Below are positions 8,403-17,265 of a stretch of 64,000 nucleotides of DNA, in pieces (the stretch's first letter is position 1; every line of letters starts with the position of its first letter). A program made the position numbers and the translations under genes. A model generated the notes under the pieces. It was not told where the DNA came from. It did not search any database and saw only the letters and a program-made list of their open reading frames with translations. Source of the stretch: Bog-756 sp963725275 (lineage in GTDB: Bacteria; Actinomycetota; Acidimicrobiia; Acidimicrobiales; RAAP-2); contig CAVRXS010000007.1 of NCBI GenBank assembly GCA_963725275.1, positions 1 to 64,000 on the forward strand, given 5' to 3'.

Positions 8403-10024
8403 CCTTGATCCACCGATCGACGACCTGGTGAGACACAGAACGAAAGTGATCGGCAATGCGACGCGGCGAGCCCACGGGGCTGTGAGCTCCTCGTCGGCAG
8501 GCATGGCGCGCTCGATCAAGCCTTCGTGAAGTTCGCTTCGGTTGTCAGCGCCGTCCTGCGATCGTCTGCGGTGCGCCGGCCGCGGAAAGTGGGACTACAC
8601 GGGGACCGGCGGCAGGGCGCGGAGTAGGTCAAGAGCTCGGGTGAATGCGGCAGCCCACGGCCACTCGAGCGGTGCTCGCAGCGTCGGTCGGCCGGAACGG
8701 CTGACGAGGCGACCCGGGACCGACAAGAAGCGGGTGCGCACGGTGCGGGCCACGGTGAGATGGTCCTCGGGGGTGATGTCGCCGAGCAGGACCGTCCAAC
8801 GCATGACGTCGTGGGCGAGAGCGGCGCACAGGAGCCACGCCGAGTTGGCGAAGAAGTGGCCCCGAGGGGACGTGCTCGAGGCCGGCACCCTCCTTCAGGT
8901 CGCGGATGGCCAGTTCGACGGTGGCATGAGCACGGTGGAACTCGTCGACGTCCACCGCCCTCCCGCCCAAGTCGGTGACGAAGGCGAAGTGCCGCCACTG
9001 GGGCCACAGGGTGGCCTGGCGCCCGACCAGCCGGGTGCGGCGGACGATGAGGCGTCGGCCTTTGTAGTCGCACTCGGCCACCTCGGCCTCGCCGTCGACG
9101 GTGTAGTCGATTCGTGTCCAGGCCGACTCGTCGATGCCCTCGACGGCCCTGGTCACGGCCGTGATCATGCGCACGCCCATCGTGTAGCCGACGTCGAGCC
9201 GCTCCAAGGTGGCCAGGGTGGCGTTGGACCAGAAACCGGAGTCGAAGCGCATGATGAGTTCGCCTCTGGCCCCGGCCCGGCGCACCCGGGCCACGACCTC
9301 TTCGACGAAACGCTGAGCCCCGCGCTGGGTGTTGGCCGCACCTTTGCGCATGCGGACGTGGAGCACCTCGCCCGTCCACGCCCGGACGGCGATCAAGGGG
9401 TGGTAGCCGAGCACCTTGGTGTAGCCATAGCCGGCACCGTGTTTGGCCTTGCCGCACACCTCGCAGATGGTGGAGTCGAGGTCGATGACGAGTTGCTCGG
9501 ACCCCGGTCCCGCCCCGAGGGTCCACGCCCGGCGCAGCGCTTCGCCCAGAACCCGGTCGAGCTGACGGACGTGGCCGAAGGTGAAGGCCCGGAGGAACGT
9601 GCCCAGAGTGGAGGGCGCCATCACCCGGTGACCGAGTACCGACTGGGTGGCCCCCGATCGCAGTATGTCGGCGTGGTCGATGTGGGAACCTCCCGCCGCC
9701 ATGGCGTGCACGAGCGTCAGCACCTTGCGTCCCGGCAGGGCCCCGCCGACACGACCAGAGAGGTCGACGGTGGCGTTGATCAGGCGTTCCAGCCCGAGCC
9801 GCACGGTCAACGTGGCCACCAGCAGCAGCCCGGCGTTGGCCACCAGATTGGGCTCGTCGAAGGTCACCTCGATGCGGTCGATTCCGCGCGATACTTCGGT
9901 CACTGAAAGTGCCTCCTTGGTTCTGGGTAAAAACTGCGTCTCGACACCGCAATTTTCCCAGTCCGGGAGGCACTTTCCGCGGATACGCGGCTATCTACTC
10001 AGGTCGTTCATCGGTGGATCGAGG
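8403..10024 (-). mobile_element. IS1380-family element, copy A
   Basis: Inverted ends are CCTTGATCCACCGATCGACG at 8403 and, on the opposite strand, CCTCGATCCACCGATGAACG reading inward from 10024. Both sides are flanked by CTAAG (8398-8402 and 10025-10029), a 5-bp target duplication. Length is 1622 bp, nearly the same as copy B (1616 bp) at 17266-18881, and the two share ends, inner repeats (GATAGCCGCG.ATCCGCGGAAAG) and transposase sequence. The transposase of this copy has a frameshift. The element splits a secreted tail-collar protein gene. Confidence 0.9.
8595..9903 (-). pseudogene. IS1380-family transposase, frameshifted (copy A)
   Basis: The protein is close to the intact 435-residue transposase at 17386-18693. 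Landmarks are GGALPGRKVLTLVHAM, VIDLDSTICEVCGKAKHG with catalytic acidic residues, MRFDSGFWSNATLATL, and DLKEGAGLEHVPSG. After HVPSG the frame shifts. Comparison with copy B places one inserted base in the run of G/C bases near 8858-8864. The correct C-terminus continues in another frame from FFANSAWLLCAALAHD to LRALPPVPV. The gene is inactive unless the shift is a sequencing error or a programmed event. Confidence 0.85.
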
Positions 10025-10091
10025 CTAAGGTCAGAGTCGCCGTTACCAATGCGGTCAGTATCACGACCTTGCCCGTCTTCGTCAGGTGCAT
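10025..10091 (-). pseudogene. signal-peptide fragment of the tail-collar protein
   Basis: On the minus strand an ATG at 10091, preceded by GAGGAG with 6-nt spacing, opens a short frame: basic residues MHLTKTGK, then a hydrophobic stretch VVILTALVTATLTL. This is a clear signal peptide that ends at the IS1380 target duplication. Removing the IS and one copy of CTAAG joins it in frame to LGLAAAVTAGASGSNTT at the start of the remnant ending at 8402. It is therefore the 5' end of that gene. Confidence 0.8.
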
Positions 10092-10977
10092 CGGATGCTC
10101 CTCAATTCGTGTTCACGACTCAGAGCCATCCAACCTCGTCGTCGCCAACGGTGGACCTCATCACCTTGACACGGCGAGATTCCGATCACAACCTCTGCCA
10201 CTGGAAAATAGGGATCGTGACCAAATATCAACCGCCGAGGTGGTTACCGATCGTCGCCGAGTTCGACCGCCCGTCTTCGGCTCCCCGGGGCCTGCCCCCG
10301 ATCGCAGGGAAGGTGTCACACTCCGGCACGATTGGGATTCCCGTCTTGCCGAGATCCCCCGCAAGTTCACACGGGCGCTCGCCGGTACTCACCGTCACCC
10401 GAGCGTGGCGGCCTCATGTCGAGAGCCATCGGCAGCGTCAAGGCTGCTGGCACCGGGCTGCCTTGGGAACCTGACTGGCATCGACATCCGCATCGGGGTG
10501 CAAATCAGGAAGCCGCCCCCTCCCCACGTCGTTGTCGTGAGAAGGAGGGAGCGTCGACGGCGTGGAGCCGGTGACCGGAGTATGCCTCGGCGGGTTCCTG
10601 GCACAGATCGATGACTTGGTGCTGGCGTTGGAGGGAGCGGAGAGTGTGGCCGAGCAACCACCCAGGATGAGGAAGCCGCCCAGGAAGGTGATCCAGAGAG
10701 CGGCATTCGCTATTCGATTAGAGAGGTTGCTAGGACCAACTCCGCCGACCGCTTTGGTCGACTGACCAGCTTTGGCCTTAGACGACTGGGGACTGGGCAC
10801 TACGGCCGCTGGCACAAAATATCTATACCTCAGACCCGTCGTCGATGCCAAGAGGGGTGCCCCACACCGCGGGCTCGGAGGCGTTATCGAATGCCACCCA
10901 GCGGCACGTTGATGACGCACGGACAGGAAGCAACTGGTTTGTGGAACCCACCAGGTAACGAGGCAAGACTGCCTACA
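10092..10977. other. long region without a recognised gene
   Basis: About 885 bp hold no frame I can support. A minus-strand frame around 10600-10800 has one hydrophobic segment (ALWITFLGGFLILGG) followed by Ser/Thr-rich sequence, which could be the relic of a small membrane or lipoprotein gene, but it has no clear start and overlaps the MDMPI-like gene on the other strand. The region upstream of 10091 must hold the promoter of the interrupted tail-collar gene. Confidence 0.4.
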
Positions 10978-11437
10978 GTGACGGACGACGAACTCGTTGA
11001 GACGCTTGATGCTGCGTTCTGGGCACTGGAGCAGGTGAAGGACCGGGACTGGACGCTCCCAGCCGGGTCGCTCGATTGGACCTGCTGCCAAGCCATCGAT
11101 CAAACGATTGACGGCGTGCACTCCTTCGCACTCCAGATCGGTGCTGAGGCAGATGCAGGCTTCCTGCCCTTCAAGCCGATGCACGCCGAGGTGACGGCGA
11201 CCTCATTGACCTGATACAGGGTTTGCGAGGTGTCTCTGCCCTACTGTTGCAATCGCCCACGAATACCCTCAGGACCGGACAGCATCAGACGGCATCGTGA
11301 GCATGAACGTCGCCGATTGGCGTGCACTGACTGCCTATGAGGTGGTGCTGCACACGTATGACGTTGTGACCGGACTCAGCGGGTCGTTCGCTGTGTCAGA
11401 CGAACTGGCCGCCTCAATCATTATGAGCTTCCCCCGG
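10978..11437 (+). pseudogene. maleylpyruvate isomerase/DinB-like protein, broken
   Basis: The N-terminal part, from GTG 10978 (VTDDELVETLDAAFWALEQV), has the pattern of the mycothiol-dependent maleylpyruvate isomerase N-terminal / DinB-like family, with DWTLPAGSLDWTC. It continues after frame changes near 11195 and 11290 with DLIQGLRGVSALLLQ and MNVADWRALTAYEVVLHTYDVV, the second and third helices of the family. The frame is then lost at an IS boundary near 11437. At least two frameshifts plus truncation make it a pseudogene. Its original role, probably thiol- or metal-dependent, is unknown. Confidence 0.65.
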
Positions 11438-11459
11438 TTTGACGGACACCTACCCTTAG

Positions 11460-13124
11460 CCTCGAAAATTCGTCCCGGTCCTGATCCGACGATGTCCGCG
11501 TCCGTGGAAAACCCTCCCTGTTCTGGGAAAATGTGAGTCGCTGAACAACACATTCGCCAGAACCAGGAGGGCTCCTTGAAGGTGCACGATAATCGCGCCA
11601 CCCGGTCGATGAGGGTGACCACCGACGGAGAGAACCTGGTGTCCCATGCCGGCACCGCGTTGCTGTCCGAACTGGCCGATCGCAGTGGCCTGACCGAAGC
11701 GATGTCGGTGGCGATGTGGCGAGTGCGGGATCAACTGGCACACCCACGATCCCGGCATCGTCCTCACCCATCTGGCCGTGGCCATCGCCGACGGTGCGGA
11801 CTGTCTGGCGGACCTGGCGTCGCTGCGCGAACAGGCGGAACTCTTCGGTCCGGTGGCCTCGATCGCGACCGCCTGGCGTGCGGTCGAGGCGACGACAGCC
11901 TTCGAGCTCCGGGCGATCCCCGACGCGATCGCCGCTGCGCGGGCCAAGGTGTGGGCGGCCGCTCCTCCCGGGGACTCGCTGGTGCTCGACTTCGACGCGA
12001 CGCTCGTCAACTCGTACTCGGACAAGCAAGACGCCACCCCCACCTACAAGCGTGGCTTCGGGTTCTTCCCCCTCGGGGTGTGGTGCGACACGACCAACGA
12101 ACCGCTGGCGGCGATGCTCCGTCCGGGAACGCCGGGTGCGAACGATGCCGACGACCACATCGAGCTGCTTCGACCAGTCGCTGTCGGGACTGCCGGAGGA
12201 GTACCAGACGGGCCACTTCACGGGCGACCATCCAGCCTTGGTCACCCACCCGATCCTGGTCCGTGCCGACTCGGCCGGCGCCACCCACGGCTTCGTGGAC
12301 GCCATCGTCGAGGCCAACTGCGACTTCTCGATCGGATTCGCCATCGACCAGGGAGTCCGTGACGCCCTGGTGCTCGTCCAGGAAGAGGACTGGATCCAGG
12401 CCAGAGAACCCGACGGCTCGGTCCGGGACGGGGCTGGGTGATCGAGCTGACCGATCTCATCCCGCTGTCGGCCTGGCCGGAAGACGCCCGGGTGCTCATG
12501 CGACGGGAGCGTCCGCACCCCGGGGCGCAACTCACGCTCTTCGACAGTGCCGAGGGCTTCCGCCACACCTGCTTCATCACCAACACCGAAGGAAGCGACA
12601 TCGCCGACCTCGAGCTCCGCCACCGGGGACACGCCCGGGTGGAGGACCGGATCAGGAACTGGAAGGACTGTGGGCTTTCCAACCTGCCCTTCGACTCCTT
12701 CGTCCGCAACGAGGCCTGGGTGGCCACCTCCCTCATCGCCGGGGCACTCCTCGCCTGGAGCCAGATGCTCTGCTTCGAGGGCGCACTGGCCAAGGCCGAG
12801 CCGAAGACCGTGCGCTATCGGGTCCTCCACGTGGCCGCGCTCCTCGTGCACAAGTCCCGAGGGCTCGTCTTGCGGCTGGACAAGACCTGGCCGTGGGTGG
12901 ACGACCTCGCCAACGCCTTCGTCAAACTCCGGGCGGCAATCCCCTGACCACATGGGCCACGACGCCCGACCCGAAAGCACTCATGCAGGGCGTGACATCC
13001 AAGTTCGAATGACAACACCGCGGCGCTTCACGCCCACGACGGGGTTCGGCCGACGAGATCGATCGCAACCAGCGAGTCGTCTACAACTTTCGCCGTCAGC
13101 CGGGTGTCGGACGAATGATCGAGG
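11460..13124 (+). mobile_element. IS1380-family element, copy C (nested)
   Basis: The left end CCTCGAAAATTCGTCCCGG (from 11460) matches the complement of the right end, CCTCGATCATTCGTCC, read inward from 13124. TTAG flanks both sides (11456-11459 and 13125-13128). The inner sequence near 11491-11510 resembles the inner repeats of copies A and B. The left neighbour is the broken MDMPI-like gene, with a short stretch TTTGACGGACACC that looks like an IS3 end. The right neighbour is the IS3 orfA. Copy C therefore probably inserted into the left end of an earlier IS3. Confidence 0.75.
11576..12947 (+). pseudogene. IS1380-family transposase with three frameshifts (copy C)
   Basis: The coding sequence starts at 11576 with MKVHDNRATRSMRVTTDGEN, typical of this family. 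It shifts frame near 11740, where DQLGTHDPG is expected. It then reads ADGADCLADLASLREQ, LVLDFDATLVNSYSDK (catalytic acidic residue) and KRGFGFFPLGVW, and shifts near 12168. It resumes with DQSLSGLPEEYQTGHF, shifts again near 12430, and ends with WVIELTDLIPL to FVKLRAAIP. HRGHARVEDRIRNWKDCG carries the last acidic residue. It is clearly decayed and diverges from copies A and B. Confidence 0.85.
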
Positions 13125-13127
13125 TTA

Positions 13128-13142
13128 GGAGGCAACGCCTCC
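13128..13142 (+). repeat. perfect hairpin before IS3 orfA
   Basis: GGAGGC-AAC-GCCTCC forms a 6-bp perfect stem with a 3-nt loop, directly after the IS1380-C target duplication. It is followed by CTGGA...TCCAG, a second small stem that overlaps the orfA ribosome binding site GAAGGAG. Such stems can shield IS3 orfA from read-through translation; here that role is inferred from position only. Confidence 0.6.
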
Positions 13143-13158
13143 TGGAGAAGGAGTCCAG

Positions 13159-13446
13159 ATGCCACGACCTCATCCGCCGGAGTTCCGGGCTCGAGCTATC
13201 GAGTTGGCCCGAGAACGATCGAAGCCGATGTCCCAGCTCGCCCATGATCTCGGGATCTCCGAGAGCTGCCTTCGTAACTGGGTGGCCAAGGCTGATATCG
13301 ACGAGGGCCGAAGAGACGGGGTGACCTCGTCCGAGCGGGCCGAGCTGGTGGAGCTGCGAAGAAAGCGCCGGGTCTCTGAGCTGGAGAACGAGATCCTCCG
13401 CCGAGCGGCTGCCTACTTTGCAAGGGAGAACGTCCTCCCAAAATGA
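13159..13446 (+). CDS. IS3-family transposase OrfA
   Basis: The 95-residue product is the DNA-binding subunit of an IS3 transposase. It has an HTH of the HTH_Tnp_1 type (PEFRARAIELARERSKPMSQ, then LAHDLGISESCLRNWV) and a C-terminal leucine-zipper-like helix RRVSELENEILRRAAAYFA. ATG 13159 has GAAGGAG at proper spacing. The stop overlaps the start of orfB in ATGA (13443-13446), so translation is coupled. OrfA is intact, but orfB is damaged. Confidence 0.9.
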   Translation: MPRPHPPEFRARAIELARERSKPMSQLAHDLGISESCLRNWVAKADIDEGRRDGVTSSERAELVELRRKRRVSELENEILRRAAAYFARENVLPK

Positions 13447-14317
13447 CGTACACCTTCATCGCCCAGCGCTGTTCCGATCTGCCGGTGGCAGTGTGTTGTC
13501 GGGCCATGGGGGTGTCGACTTCGGGGTTCTACGCCCGGCAGGCCAACCCGGTCTCTGACCGGGACTGGGACGATGCCCTGCTCACCGACACCATGTTCGA
13601 CATCCATCGGATGTCTCGGCGTTCGTATGGATCCCCACGCGTCCACGCCGAACTCGTCCTCGGCCAGGGTCGGCGGTGCTCCCGTAAACGGGTAGCTCGG
13701 CTCATGGCACAAGCCGGAATCGTGGGTATCCACCGGCGGAAGTTCCGGGGCTGCACCCGGCGCGACCCGGACGCGACTCCCGCCGAGGACCTGGTGAAGC
13801 GCAACTTCAACCCGAGCGAGCCGGATCGGCTCTGGGTCATGGACGTCACCGAACACCCGACCGGAGAGGGAAAGGTCTACCTGGCCGTCGTCCTCGATGC
13901 CTGGAGCAGACGGGTGGCTGGTCGATCGCCGATCACATCCGCTCGGAGCTCGTAGTCGACGCCGTGCAGATGGCCATCTGGCGACGACAACCACCGAAGG
14001 GCCGAACGGTGGCGCATTCCGACCACGGGTCCACCTACACGTCGTGGGCCTTCGGCCGACGGCTCCGCGTGGCAGGTCTGCTCGGCTCCATGGGCACCAT
14101 CGGCGACTGTTTCGACAACAGCGCCGTGGAGAGCTTCTTTGGGACCCTCTAGGTCGAGTTGCTCGACGAGCACCACTGGGAAACGCGCAAGCAGTTGGCC
14201 CTTGCCATGTTCGACTGGATCGAGGCCTGGTACAACCCGAAGCGCCGTCACAGCTATTGCCAGATGCTCAGCCCCGTCGACTTCGAGACCCGACATGCCG
14301 TGCAACCCGCGGCGTGA
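13443..14317 (+). pseudogene. IS3-family transposase OrfB, frameshift and stop
   Basis: OrfB is the DDE integrase subunit. The frame from 13443 carries MGVSTSGFYARQA, RRSYGSPRVHAEL, and the first catalytic Asp in LWVMDVTEHPTGEGK. Near 13915 it shifts frame (AWSRRV, then VGWSIADHIRSELVVDAV). It then shows the second Asp in HSDHGSTYTS and the catalytic Glu in FDNSAVESFFGTL. A TAG at 14150-14152 interrupts where related proteins have a Gln codon, and the frame then continues with VELLDEHHWETRKQ to a stop at 14315. Two independent lesions make it inactive. Confidence 0.88.
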
Positions 14318-14605
14318 TCAAAACCATGCCCTCAGATCGACGGAGAGGCTCGTATTGCCGGTCCGTGGTACAACACACCGGACGAATCGAACCCTTCAAT
14401 GGCGATCGTCAACCCCACAGCCAACCTGTCCGCTGGACCGGGGGAAGCTCACTCACCTTCGGGTGAGGGGGCGTCCCGAGACACCGGGAGCCGGGCGGTT
14501 ATTGACCGTGGCCTACCGGCACGTCAGGGACAGGCGGCCAGGCATCGCTCAGCGTTAGCGTGAACCAGTTGCATATGTCAATCACCCAATGCTTCGGAGG
14601 CCGCC

Positions 14606-15250
14606 ATGTCCCAGGTCCGTGTCCACAACTTCTCAATCTCCCTGGACGGATTTGGGACCGGCGAGGGCATGACGTTCGACGCCCCGTTCGGCCACGCCGG
14701 GCATCGGCTCCACGAGTGGATGTTCGCCACCCGGTTCGGCCGCCGTGAAGTCCTCGGCGAGTCGGGCGGCACCGAGGGGGTGGATCACGCGATGGCCGAC
14801 CAGTACGGACCCGGGATCGGTGCGGAGATCATGGGCGCGGGCAAGTTCGGCCCTCCGGGCTGGCAGGACGACCCGAAGTGGCGCGGGTGGTGGGGCGACA
14901 ACCCACCGTTCCACACGCCCACGTACGTCCTGACCCACAATCCGCGCCCGTCGCTGGAGATGGACGGTGGTACGACGTTCCACTTCCTCGACGCCGCGCC
15001 AGCGGATGCACTCGGAGTGGCGCGGGACGGAGCCGCCGGTCAGGACGTCCGCATTGGCGGGGGCCCGACCATGATGCGCGCGTTCATCGCCGCCGGTCTC
15101 GTCGACCATCTGCACGTCGTGCAGGTTCCGATCCTGCTCGGCCGCGGCGTTCGGCTGTGGGACGGCCTGGAGGCATTGGAGCAGCAGTACGACGTGGAGG
15201 CAGTCTCGTCACCGAGCGGGGTCACCCACCTGACCTTCACACGCCGATGA
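14606..15250 (+). CDS. DHFR/RibD C-terminal-domain family reductase
   Basis: The 214-residue protein belongs to the dihydrofolate reductase-like / RibD C-terminal family of NADPH-dependent reductases. It opens with VRVHNFSISLDGFGTGEG, the usual first strand with S-x-DG. It carries the ADQYGPGIGAEIMGAGKFGP segment and the nucleotide-binding GQDVRIGGGPTMMRAFIAAG, and ends with VPILLGRGVRLWDG. Stand-alone members often sit beside regulators or resistance genes, and their substrates are mostly unknown. Here it is isolated between IS3 and IS30, intact, with ATG 14606 as the natural start. Confidence 0.88.
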   Translation: MSQVRVHNFSISLDGFGTGEGMTFDAPFGHAGHRLHEWMFATRFGRREVLGESGGTEGVDHAMADQYGPGIGAEIMGAGKFGPPGWQDDPKWRGWWGDNPPFHTPTYVLTHNPRPSLEMDGGTTFHFLDAAPADALGVARDGAAGQDVRIGGGPTMMRAFIAAGLVDHLHVVQVPILLGRGVRLWDGLEALEQQYDVEAVSSPSGVTHLTFTRR

Positions 15251-15293
15251 CCGATCCTGTAGTCGAACTGACGACCTGCCCCCGATCGGCTGC

Positions 15294-16515
15294 GAGTTCA
15301 GGGGATCAACGCAACACCACCCTGATTGGCGAACATTACGTCGTCGATCAGGAGGTGTGCAGATGCGCAGGTTCACCGAAGAAGAGAAGACAACGATCTG
15401 GGAGGAGCGCCAGGCCGGTGTGCCGCTGAAGCGGATCGCCCGACAGCTTGGCAAGCAGAACAGTGTGATCAGGGAGTACGCCGGGCGAACCGGTGGCATC
15501 CGGCCCCGGCCGCGGGTCATCTCTGAGCTGCGGCTCTCACAGTCCGAACGCGAAGAGATCTCGAGGGGCCTGGCTGCGGGGTGCTCCTTTCGGGAGATCG
15601 CCTGGACCCTCGGGCGGGCACCGTCGACGGTGTCCCGGGAGGTGAACGCCAACGGAGGACGCCGGGGCTATCGGGCCATCACGGCCGAGAGGGCGGCCCG
15701 CCGGAGGGCGAAACGTCCGAAGGTTTGCAAGATCGCCGCTTCCCGGCGTCTTCGGGCCAAAGTGGAGGCCAAGCTGGCGGACAAGTGGTCACCCGAGGAG
15801 ATCTCTGGGTGGCTGGCTCGGACCTACCCGAACAACCCGGAGCTCCAGGTGTCCCACGAGACCATCTACCAGTCGCTCTTCGTCCAGGGCAGACGAGCGC
15901 TCCGCCATGAGCTGCACGTGTGTCTTCGAAGTGGCCGGGCCATGCGCCGCAACAAGAAGTGGACCAAGAGCGGTCACGGCATGGGGAAGATCAAGGACAT
16001 GGTCATGATCTCCGAGCGCCCCGCCGAGGTCGAGGACCGGGCGGTGCCGGGTCACTGGGAGGGAGACCTCATCTTGGGGAAGGGCTTCTCGTCGGTCGGC
16101 ACCCTCGTCGAGCGGACAGCCCGCTATGTCATCCTGCTCCGGCTGCCCAACGACCACGGGGCCGTGGCGGTGCGAAACGCTATGACCAAGCGCATCGTCA
16201 CCCTGCCGGCCCAGCTCCGTCGCACCCTCACGTGGGACCAGGGGCCCGAGATGTCCGAGCACGTGCGCTTCACCGTCGACACCGGCGTCAAGGTCTACTT
16301 CTGTGACCCTCGCTCGCCATGGCAACGCGGCACCAACGAGAACACCAACGGACTCCTCCGCCAATACCTGCCGAAGGGCACCGATCTCTCGGTCCACAAC
16401 CAGCGCCAGCTCGACGCCATCGCTCGTTCCCTCAATAGACGACCTCGCAAGACGCTCGGCTTTATGTCACTATCTGAGGCGTTCGCCGAGGCTGTTGCGT
16501 CGATCGGTTGAATCC
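15294..16515 (+). mobile_element. IS30-family element
   Basis: The element contains one intact IS30 transposase gene. Imperfect inverted ends are visible: GAGTTCAGGGGATCAACGCA from 15294 and, inward from 16515 on the other strand, GGATTCAACCGATCGACGCA, with 18 of 25 positions alike over the longer span. The exact outer base and the 2-3 bp duplication are not certain. The right end lies about 100 bp before the GNAT gene start. Confidence 0.7.
15363..16511 (+). CDS. IS30-family transposase
   Basis: The product has 382 residues, normal for IS30. An N-terminal HTH (RFTEEEKTTIWEERQAGVPL) is followed by a second HTH_38-type region with FREIAWTLGRAPSTVSREV. The DDE core then shows GHWEGDLILGKG, TWDQGPEMSEH and RGTNENTNGLLRQYLPKGTD. 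ATG 15363 is chosen because GGAGG at 15351-15355 sits 7 nt upstream; a GTG at 15357 would be too close. The stop lies 4 bp before the right end. No frameshift is visible, so the element may be active. Confidence 0.93.
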   Translation: MRRFTEEEKTTIWEERQAGVPLKRIARQLGKQNSVIREYAGRTGGIRPRPRVISELRLSQSEREEISRGLAAGCSFREIAWTLGRAPSTVSREVNANGGRRGYRAITAERAARRRAKRPKVCKIAASRRLRAKVEAKLADKWSPEEISGWLARTYPNNPELQVSHETIYQSLFVQGRRALRHELHVCLRSGRAMRRNKKWTKSGHGMGKIKDMVMISERPAEVEDRAVPGHWEGDLILGKGFSSVGTLVERTARYVILLRLPNDHGAVAVRNAMTKRIVTLPAQLRRTLTWDQGPEMSEHVRFTVDTGVKVYFCDPRSPWQRGTNENTNGLLRQYLPKGTDLSVHNQRQLDAIARSLNRRPRKTLGFMSLSEAFAEAVASIG

Positions 16516-16618
16516 GCACCGGATGGGTGTCACACTCCGGCCAACGGGGCTAGGCCGACGGAGCCAAGGAGGTACCGGTCGGTACCCGGCATTATGGGGG
16601 CTGAGGAGGTCGACTGCT

Positions 16619-17176
16619 TTGAGCTTGGAGAAGGCACTCGTCACGTCACGCTTGGAAGTGCGACCGCCCCGCGAGCTGGACCGCGCACGGTTCGTCGAAC
16701 TCTTCTGCAATGACGACTTCATGATCTTCGCCCAAGCTCTGACTGAGAAGACGGCCCACGGGCGTTTCGATCACATGCTCGCAATGTGCGAAGTCGTACC
16801 GTTCGCGAAGCAGCCGATCGTTGAGCGGGCCTCAGGCCTAGTTGTCGGCTATACCGGCGTCGATTCCTTCACCTTGGAGGGTGAGAAACGTCTGGAATGG
16901 GGGTACCGACTGGTGCCTGAGTCGCGAGGATTGGGGTACGCGACCGAGGCAAGCCGAGCTTTACTTGCCCGCGCTCGTGAGACGTTTTCGGGCGAACTGC
17001 TTGCGATGATCGACCCAGCCAACCGTGCCTCCCAAAACGTCTGCCGGAAGCTTGGGTTCGCCTTCCTGAAGCAGGCGCCTGTGGATGGGGGCGTTACGAG
17101 CTTCTACACCCTGGCCATCGGCGACACAGGGCGACAAGTGTCGGAACTCCGGCCTTCAAGTTGGATAGAGGAGTAG
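16619..17176 (+). CDS. GNAT-family N-acetyltransferase (RimJ/RimL-like)
   Basis: The product is about 185 residues. The fold is recognisable from SRLEVRPPRELDRARF, the central LEWGYRLVPESRGLGYATEA, which holds the acetyl-CoA pyrophosphate loop R-G-L-G-Y-A, and the late IDPANRASQNVCRKLGF motif of RimJ/RimL-type enzymes. The natural substrate cannot be told. I start at TTG 16619, because GAGGAGG (16603-16609) lies 9 nt upstream and the domain begins ten residues later; an in-frame ATG at 16508 would begin inside the IS30 end. It lies between IS30 and IS1380 copy B and appears intact. Confidence 0.8.
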   Translation: MSLEKALVTSRLEVRPPRELDRARFVELFCNDDFMIFAQALTEKTAHGRFDHMLAMCEVVPFAKQPIVERASGLVVGYTGVDSFTLEGEKRLEWGYRLVPESRGLGYATEASRALLARARETFSGELLAMIDPANRASQNVCRKLGFAFLKQAPVDGGVTSFYTLAIGDTGRQVSELRPSSWIEE

Positions 17177-17265
17177 CCGACTGCCCCCATACCCCGGATA
17201 TGCCCTGCCCACGACAGGCGCTTTGGGGAAGACCGATAGTCCGTCCTCGGCCTCGCCGGACTAAG

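Noticed and set aside
10092..10977. Several 60-280-residue frames on both strands
   Set aside because: None has a recognisable fold, start signal or coding-like composition; one hydrophobic stretch alone is not enough.
13443..14317. Programmed frameshifting as explanation for the IS3 OrfB break
   Set aside because: IS3 programmed shifts occur between orfA and orfB; here the break lies inside orfB and a TAG stop follows, so decay is simpler.
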